Shown here: positions 59,819 to 64,000 of the stretch, piece after piece
Numbering within the stretch: position 1 is the stretch's first letter
Layout: each line of letters begins with the position of its first letter
Origin: Polyangiaceae bacterium
Lineage (GTDB): Bacteria > Myxococcota_A > Polyangia > Polyangiales > Polyangiaceae
Direction of reading: 5' to 3'
Assembly: GCA_025936115.1 (NCBI GenBank)
Contig: JAICTZ010000015.1
Location: forward strand, 1 to 64,000
DNA: 64,000 bases
Notes under the pieces: model-generated
Told to the model about the DNA's origin: nothing
Databases searched by the model: none
Seen by the model: only the letters and a program-made list of their open reading frames with translations
Made by a program: the position numbers and the translations under genes

Positions 59819-60891
59819 GAGCGCGCCTCCTTCTCCTTGCGCAGCGCGAGGCCGAGCGCGACCGCGAGCTGTGCGGCGCGCGTCTGTAAGAGCGCGGCGT
59901 TCACCTCGCGCGCCTCAATCACGACTTTTTCCGTCGGCGCCCAGGCCTCGACCGGCACGCGCGAGCGTCGCTGCACGGCGGTGCCGAGCGCGGCGAGGTT
60001 CGCCGTGCCGCCGGTCACGTAAATGCGCGAGATCTCGGCCTCACCGCTCGTGGCCACGTAAAAATCGAGGCTGCGCTGGATTTCGGCCGCAATCGAGTCG
60101 GACACCGCTTCGATGATTTGGATCACCTGCTGCGGCACCATGCCCACGCGGTTCGGGTCGTCCGGGTCGGAAGTGCCGCCGCACTTGTAGGCTTCGGCTT
60201 GATCGAACGGCACGCTCAACTGCCGCTGGATTTCCTCGGTGATGACGTTGCCGCCGTTGGCGATCTCGCGCGTGAACGCACTCACCCCGTTCGAGATGAT
60301 GTTGAGCGACGACAGGCTCGCGCCGACGTTGATGAGCGCGATGGTCTGATCGGCGGGCAGCCCGCGCGAGTACTCGAAGAGATTTTGGACGGTGAATGCG
60401 TCGATATCGCACACCATCGGCTTGAGCTTCGCGCTGCGCGCGAGCTGCGCGTAATCCTCGATTTGGTCGCGCTTGGCCGCGACGAGCAACAGATCCATCT
60501 GGCTCGTTTCGGGACGCTTGCGCAAAACTTGGTAGTCTACCTGCACGTCCTTGATGTCGAACGGGATGTGCTGCTCGGCCTCCCATTGAATCTGCTCGCC
60601 GAGCTGCGCATCGGACATCATCGGAATCGTGATTTTCCGGATGATGACGCTCTGCCCGGAGACGCTCACCGCGCACTCCTTTTGCCTGATCTTGGCTTCC
60701 GAGAAGGCACGCTGGAGCGCCTCGATGACGGCCGCCTGGTCCATCACCTGGCCGTCAACGATGGCTTGGGCGCCGAGCGGGACGAAGCCCAAGCGCATCA
60801 GGCCGAGCCCGCGGCGGGACTCTTTCACCTGGCACACTTTCACCCCGGAGGCGCCGATGTCGACGCCGACCAGGTTCCTTCCTTCGCCCAT
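59815..60891 (-). CDS. pilM: Type IV pilus actin-like ATPase PilM
   Basis: A 358-residue cytoplasmic actin-fold protein. Phosphate-1 loop is VGVDIGASGVKVCQV; further family motifs are QWEAEQHIPFDIKDVQVDYQVL, VAAKRDQIEDYAQL, INVGASLSSLNI and VTGGTANLAALGTAVQRR. It binds the PilN N-terminus and forms the cytoplasmic ring of the pilus machine. It is first in the pilMNOPQ operon, divergent from a sigma factor gene across a 350-bp regulatory region. Confidence 0.96.
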   Translation of the reverse strand: MGEGRNLVGVDIGASGVKVCQVKESRRGLGLMRLGFVPLGAQAIVDGQVMDQAAVIEALQRAFSEAKIRQKECAVSVSGQSVIIRKITIPMMSDAQLGEQIQWEAEQHIPFDIKDVQVDYQVLRKRPETSQMDLLLVAAKRDQIEDYAQLARSAKLKPMVCDIDAFTVQNLFEYSRGLPADQTIALINVGASLSSLNIISNGVSAFTREIANGGNVITEEIQRQLSVPFDQAEAYKCGGTSDPDDPNRVGMVPQQVIQIIEAVSDSIAAEIQRSLDFYVATSGEAEISRIYVTGGTANLAALGTAVQRRSRVPVEAWAPTEKVVIEAREVNAALLQTRAAQLAVALGLALRKEKEARS

Positions 60892-61241
60892 GGTCCGCTA
60901 CCGCTCAGATCTCGCGGAAAAACCGCGCCTTAGAACTCTGGCATCCCACCAGCCCGAGAGCCAAGAAAGGCGCGGAGACGGGAGCACCGGCACCCACAAA
61001 GTTGCGGGTCTGGCTCGACCCTAGGGGGTCACCGCTGACCCTCTTAACTCTCAAAAGTCTCAAATCGATGCTTTCCCCAGGAACTTCGCCCTGATCGAGC
61101 GCGGCAGAATGAGAATTTCAAGAAATGCCTGGGTCAGCGGTGACTCAAACATTGATGAAAAAAAATTGTACTTCATCGAAATTGCTCGAATAAAAAACAT
61201 GGAACGGAAGCTGCTCTAGCTGTCTCTCGAGGAGAACAGCG
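60892..61241. promoter_or_regulatory. pilM / sigma-factor divergent control region
   Basis: A 350-bp region with no gene. Two near-identical dyads, GGTCACCGCTGACC (61027-61040) and GGTCAGCGGTGACT (61132-61145), lie with centres 105 bp apart, and a 14-bp stretch is shared in inverted orientation (61028-61041 with 61131-61144). An AT-rich island follows (61146-61200), with GATGAA/TTCATC (61154-61159, 61172-61177). GGAG at 61231-61234 is the ribosome site of the sigma gene. Confidence 0.65.
61166..61194 (+). promoter_or_regulatory. Candidate promoter of the sigma-factor gene
   Basis: TTGTAC (61166-61171) and AATAAA (61189-61194) are separated by 17 bp and lie about 48 bp before the ATG. The fit to the housekeeping consensus is moderate. 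The downstream dyad (61132-61145) lies just upstream of the -35. Confidence 0.35.
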
Positions 61242-62042
61242 ATGAGCGACGCCACTTACGAGTCCGTTTGGCCCGACCCCCCCACCAATTCTTGGCGGTC
61301 GCCGGTATCGCTGACCGGCCAGACTTGGCGCACGAGCGTGCCGCCCGAGGAACGCCGCCGGTCGGTGGCTCCCGTCGTGCGCGGCGCCCGCCGTCCGCAC
61401 GTGTCGCAACCAGCGACGGTCGTCAAGCGCGCGGTCAATACGCCTGCCAAACGCGAGCGCACCGATCCCGCGGTCGCGCGTCTCATCGCCGAGTACACGC
61501 CGCTCGTCCACAAGATCGTCGGTGGCTTTCAGCGCCGGCTGCCGCGCAACGTGCTGCGTGAGGATCTGATCGCCGCGGGCATGGCGGGTCTCTGGGACGC
61601 CATTCGCCGTCACGGCGACAAGCAGGACGAAGGCTTCGAGTGGTACGTGCGCGTCCGCGTGCGCGGCGCGATCCTCGACGAGCTCCGCGCGCAAGATTGG
61701 CTGTCGCGCCGCGCGCGCCGTGCCGCGGCCGCGATGGGTGACAGCATGCCGCCGCGCGTCGTGCGCCTCGACGACGTGGGCGAGTGGGAACAGAACCGCT
61801 GCCTGGCGACCTCGCCCGAAGCGGAGACCGAGCTCAACGAGCAGATCGTGCGTGATCACCTGGTCAAGGCGGTCGAAACCCTGCCCGAACGGGAGCGCCT
61901 GATCGTCTCGGAGCATTACTTCAACCACGTGAAATTCAAGAGCCTCGGCGAGCGGCTCGGCGTCAGCGAGCCCCGCATTTCTCAGCTTCATTCGCGCGCG
62001 ATGCAGCGCCTGCGCAGTGCCGTCAAGGAACAGGACGCGTGA
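61242..62042 (+). CDS. FliA/WhiG-type RNA polymerase sigma factor
   Basis: A 266-residue alternative sigma factor. After about 75 unusual basic/Pro-rich residues, region 2 follows the FliA plan (EYTPLVHKIVGGFQRRLPRNV, EDLIAAGMAGLWDAIRRHGD, FEWYVRVRVRGAILDELRAQDWLSRRARR). Region 4 is LPERERLIVSEHYFNHVKFKSLGERLGVSEPRISQLHSRAMQRL, with its helix-turn-helix. GGAG lies about 7 nt before the ATG. FliA-type factors run motility or development regulons. No flagellar gene is seen here, whereas pilM lies divergently and a CheX-like gene follows, so a pilus/motility regulon is plausible (inference). Confidence 0.9.
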   Translation: MSDATYESVWPDPPTNSWRSPVSLTGQTWRTSVPPEERRRSVAPVVRGARRPHVSQPATVVKRAVNTPAKRERTDPAVARLIAEYTPLVHKIVGGFQRRLPRNVLREDLIAAGMAGLWDAIRRHGDKQDEGFEWYVRVRVRGAILDELRAQDWLSRRARRAAAAMGDSMPPRVVRLDDVGEWEQNRCLATSPEAETELNEQIVRDHLVKAVETLPERERLIVSEHYFNHVKFKSLGERLGVSEPRISQLHSRAMQRLRSAVKEQDA

Positions 62043-62054
62043 ACTGAAAGGCTT

Positions 62055-62084
62055 GGCGCCGGGCGAGAAAGGTCTCGAGGCGCC
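62055..62084. terminator. Hairpin between convergent sigma and cheX-like genes
   Basis: GGCGCC (62055-62060) pairs with GGCGCC (62079-62084), with inner CGAG/CTCG (62064-62067, 62074-62077). It fills the 42-bp gap between the two stops. No T run is present on either side. Confidence 0.4.
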
Positions 62085-62594
62085 TCAGAAGACGAGTAAG
62101 TCACCTTCGTGAGCGAGACCGGCTTCCGGCTCGCCCCAGACGAACGCAGGATCGACTTCCACTTCGAGCCAAATCAAGACCCGGCCGTCCTTGCTCGCAT
62201 AGACGGTCGGCTCGGCGTCACCGCGCGGCAGCGGCGAGAGTTTGAGGCCGGCAAGCACGACGGGCGTGCTGACCGCGACCGTGAGCCCGTGGGCCATCAG
62301 CTTGGCTTTGAGTCTGCCGACGAGCTGGTTGGTGAGCTCACCGACCCAGTCACGTGGGCGCGCGCCCGCAGGCGCCGTCGCCATGAGCACATCGCGCGGC
62401 GCCGCGAGCACGCACGTCCCCGACAGATGCTCCTCGACGAAACCCATCACGCCCGAGAGCAGCAAGGCGTCCGTCTCGACCCAGCCGTCCGCCGCGTGCT
62501 CGAGCTCGACGCCGTAGGCGCGGAAGAGCTCGACGCCGGATTCGGCCGCTAATTTCCTAATTTCCTGCGTAACTTCCGCTCGCTCCACCGACAT
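62085..62594 (-). CDS. CheX-like chemotaxis phosphatase
   Basis: A 169-residue cytoplasmic protein of the CheC/CheX/FliY phosphatase superfamily. The active-site motif D-x3-E-x2-N is present once as D82-WVG-E86-LT-N89, the single-motif CheX arrangement. The GTCVLAAPRDVL strand and the KLMAHGLTVAVSTPVVLAG segment fit the fold. GGAGG lies 8 nt before the ATG at 62594. CheX dephosphorylates CheY-type regulators; its partner is not in this window. It ends EGDLLVF and is convergent with the sigma factor gene. Confidence 0.78.
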   Translation of the reverse strand: MSVERAEVTQEIRKLAAESGVELFRAYGVELEHAADGWVETDALLLSGVMGFVEEHLSGTCVLAAPRDVLMATAPAGARPRDWVGELTNQLVGRLKAKLMAHGLTVAVSTPVVLAGLKLSPLPRGDAEPTVYASKDGRVLIWLEVEVDPAFVWGEPEAGLAHEGDLLVF

Positions 62595-62699
62595 GAAAGC
62601 GCCTCCGCGCGAAACCTGGGTCCGCCTGGACTCATACGGCTCGCGCGCGCGAAGGCTAAGGGCGGCAGGCGAGCTCGGGAGCGCGTCGGAACCGTCCCG

Positions 62700-63983
62700 T
62701 TACGGGAAGATCTCGCGATCGAGGTAAACCTGGACGAGCCGCTGGAGCGCGACGCCGTAGCAAGCGATGCGGTTCGGGCACTTGTGAGTGGTCGCGAACT
62801 GGGTCATGCGCTCGTAGGCGTCGAGCATGGCCTTCTCGAGACGCTCCTCGACTTCTTCGATACCCCAAATTTCGCTGCGGCGGTTTTGGACCCACTCGTA
62901 GTAGCTCACCGTCACGCCGCCCGCGTTGGCGAGCACGTCGGGCAATAGCTCGATGCCGCGGCGCGCGAGCACGGCTTCACCCTCGGGCGAACAGGGACCG
63001 TTCGCGCCCTCGGCGACGAGCTTGACCTGCAGAGCCTCGGCTTCGGACGCGCCGATCTGATTTTCGAGCGCCGCAGGTACGAAAATGTCGGCCTGCACCG
63101 TGAAAAACTCGTCACGATTGATCTTCTGGCCGTTGGCGTAGCCGGCGATGGAGCCGTTTTGAGCCACGTACTGCTTCAAGCGGTGCACGTTGAAGCCTTC
63201 GGGATTGTAGAGGTAGCCCGTGTGATCACCGACGGCGACGAGCGAAACGCCGTGCGCGGCCAGGAGCACGGCCGTGTTGGAGCCGACGTTGCCGAAGCCC
63301 TGGACGATGAGCTTTTTGCCCTCGAGCTTGAAGCGCGAGCGGCGCGCCCATTCGGCGATGCAATGCACGACGCCCTGGCCCGTCGCCGTCTCGCGACCGA
63401 CGGTGCCGCCGCTCGAGACGGGCTTGCCGGTGACGACGCCCATGGCGGCTTCCTTCTTCACCATGCCGACGGTGTTCAGGTAGGTGTCCATCGCCCACGC
63501 CATGGTCTGCGCGTTCGTGCCCACGTCGGGAGCGGGCACGTCGTAGTCGGGGCCGATGTTCGAGCCGAGCGCGTGGAAGAAGCGACGCGTGATGCGGGAG
63601 AGCTCGTCGCGCGAGACGCTGCGCGGGTCGAATTTGATGCCGCCCTTGGCGCCGCCGAACGGCAGATTCATGAGCGCGCACTTCCACGTCATCATGGCGC
63701 CGAGCGCCTTGAAGTCGTCGAGCGAGGCGTGCTCGTGGTAGCGCATCCCACCTTTGTACGGCCCGAGGATGTTCGAGTGCTGGATGCGGTAGCCCTTGAA
63801 CAACCGATACTCGCCGCTGTCCATCCGCACGGGAAAGTGGACGATGAGCTCGTTCTTGGGTTCGCGTAGGATCACGCGCACGTGGTCGGGCACGTTGACG
63901 AGCCGGGCGGCGTCGTCGAGATAGCTCTGAATGACGCGATGGAAGTCGTAGCGTTCGACCGTGCTCACCCGCGTGGATGGCAC
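62700..63983 (-). CDS. Glu/Leu/Phe/Val-type dehydrogenase (glutamate dehydrogenase-like)
   Basis: A 427-residue enzyme for reversible oxidative deamination of an amino acid, most likely glutamate. Substrate-binding motifs are GPYKGGMRYH and MTWKCALMNLPFGGAKGGI (both conserved Lys present), and DVPAPDVGTNAQTMAW includes the catalytic Asp. The nucleotide-binding domain has VQGFGNVGSNTA. Length fits the hexameric 50-kDa class. The GTG at 63983 lies 18 bp from the window edge and the frame remains open beyond it, so the true start could be upstream. Cofactor preference cannot be read with confidence. Confidence 0.93.
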   Translation of the reverse strand: MPSTRVSTVERYDFHRVIQSYLDDAARLVNVPDHVRVILREPKNELIVHFPVRMDSGEYRLFKGYRIQHSNILGPYKGGMRYHEHASLDDFKALGAMMTWKCALMNLPFGGAKGGIKFDPRSVSRDELSRITRRFFHALGSNIGPDYDVPAPDVGTNAQTMAWAMDTYLNTVGMVKKEAAMGVVTGKPVSSGGTVGRETATGQGVVHCIAEWARRSRFKLEGKKLIVQGFGNVGSNTAVLLAAHGVSLVAVGDHTGYLYNPEGFNVHRLKQYVAQNGSIAGYANGQKINRDEFFTVQADIFVPAALENQIGASEAEALQVKLVAEGANGPCSPEGEAVLARRGIELLPDVLANAGGVTVSYYEWVQNRRSEIWGIEEVEERLEKAMLDAYERMTQFATTHKCPNRIACYGVALQRLVQVYLDREIFP

Positions 63984-64000
63984 GGGACGATCGTTCGCAT

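Overview
The window is high-GC DNA, estimated by eye at about two thirds G+C, with strong GC/GCG third-position bias. It carries gene types typical of Myxococcota: long Cys-rich surface lipoproteins with DUF4215 and fibro-slime domains, several multi-domain Ser/Thr kinases, a pilMNOPQ operon, a DUF4388-DnaJ protein, and multiheme cytochromes. The most likely source is a chromosome of the Polyangia (Sorangium/Labilithrix-like). That assignment is inferred from gene content only. No rRNA, tRNA, CRISPR array, transposase or phage gene was seen.

Layout. 1-2495: 3' part of secA. 2655-8048: a four-gene, ATGA-coupled operon of gliding/ABC type (ATPase, permease, GldG-like auxiliary protein, DUF4340 protein). 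8149-9501: a lipoprotein with two NTF2/SnoaL-like domains. 9737-19354: two divergent giant Cys-repeat plus fibro-slime lipoproteins that are clearly paralogous. 19366-21093: a zinc-ribbon Ser/Thr kinase. 21293-25488: a CpxP-like protein, a small secreted protein, a response regulator, a histidine kinase, an SH3-domain protein and a short orphan. 25646-28515: a PEBP-family lipoprotein and two DUF1566 proteins in a visibly AT-richer patch. 28674-32891: a kinase-GAF-sigma54-activator hybrid. 32984-37211: a porin/13-heme cytochrome/small protein/lipoprotein cytochrome operon that looks like an outer-membrane electron conduit. 37391-38764: a four-helix-bundle protein beside a long inverted repeat, then an EI24/CysZ-like membrane protein. 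38813-42706: a lipoprotein with 26 Cys repeats. 42720-50769: DUF4388-DnaJ, a SNF2 helicase, and a kinase-AAA-TPR protein. 50988-55102: a cholesterol-oxidase-like GMC oxidoreductase with an FeS-type Cys motif, coupled to a PhaC-like hydrolase. 55106-55403: a palindromic repeat element. 55407-60891: pilQ, pilP, pilO, pilN, pilM. 61242-62042: a FliA/WhiG-type sigma factor. 62085-62594: a CheX-like phosphatase. 62700-63983: a glutamate/leucine-type dehydrogenase.

Themes. Much of the window concerns the cell surface (lipoproteins, repeat adhesins, type IV pilus secretin complex, porin-cytochrome pair) and signalling (four kinases, one two-component system, one sigma factor, one CheX). The least explained items are four non-coding structures and one operon: the 10-turn-spaced dyads between pilM and the sigma gene, the palindrome/hairpin array before the GMC oxidase, the inverted-repeat elements at 37.7 and 55.1 kb, and the porin-cytochrome operon with its 84-residue companion and a lipoprotein that seems to start at CTG.
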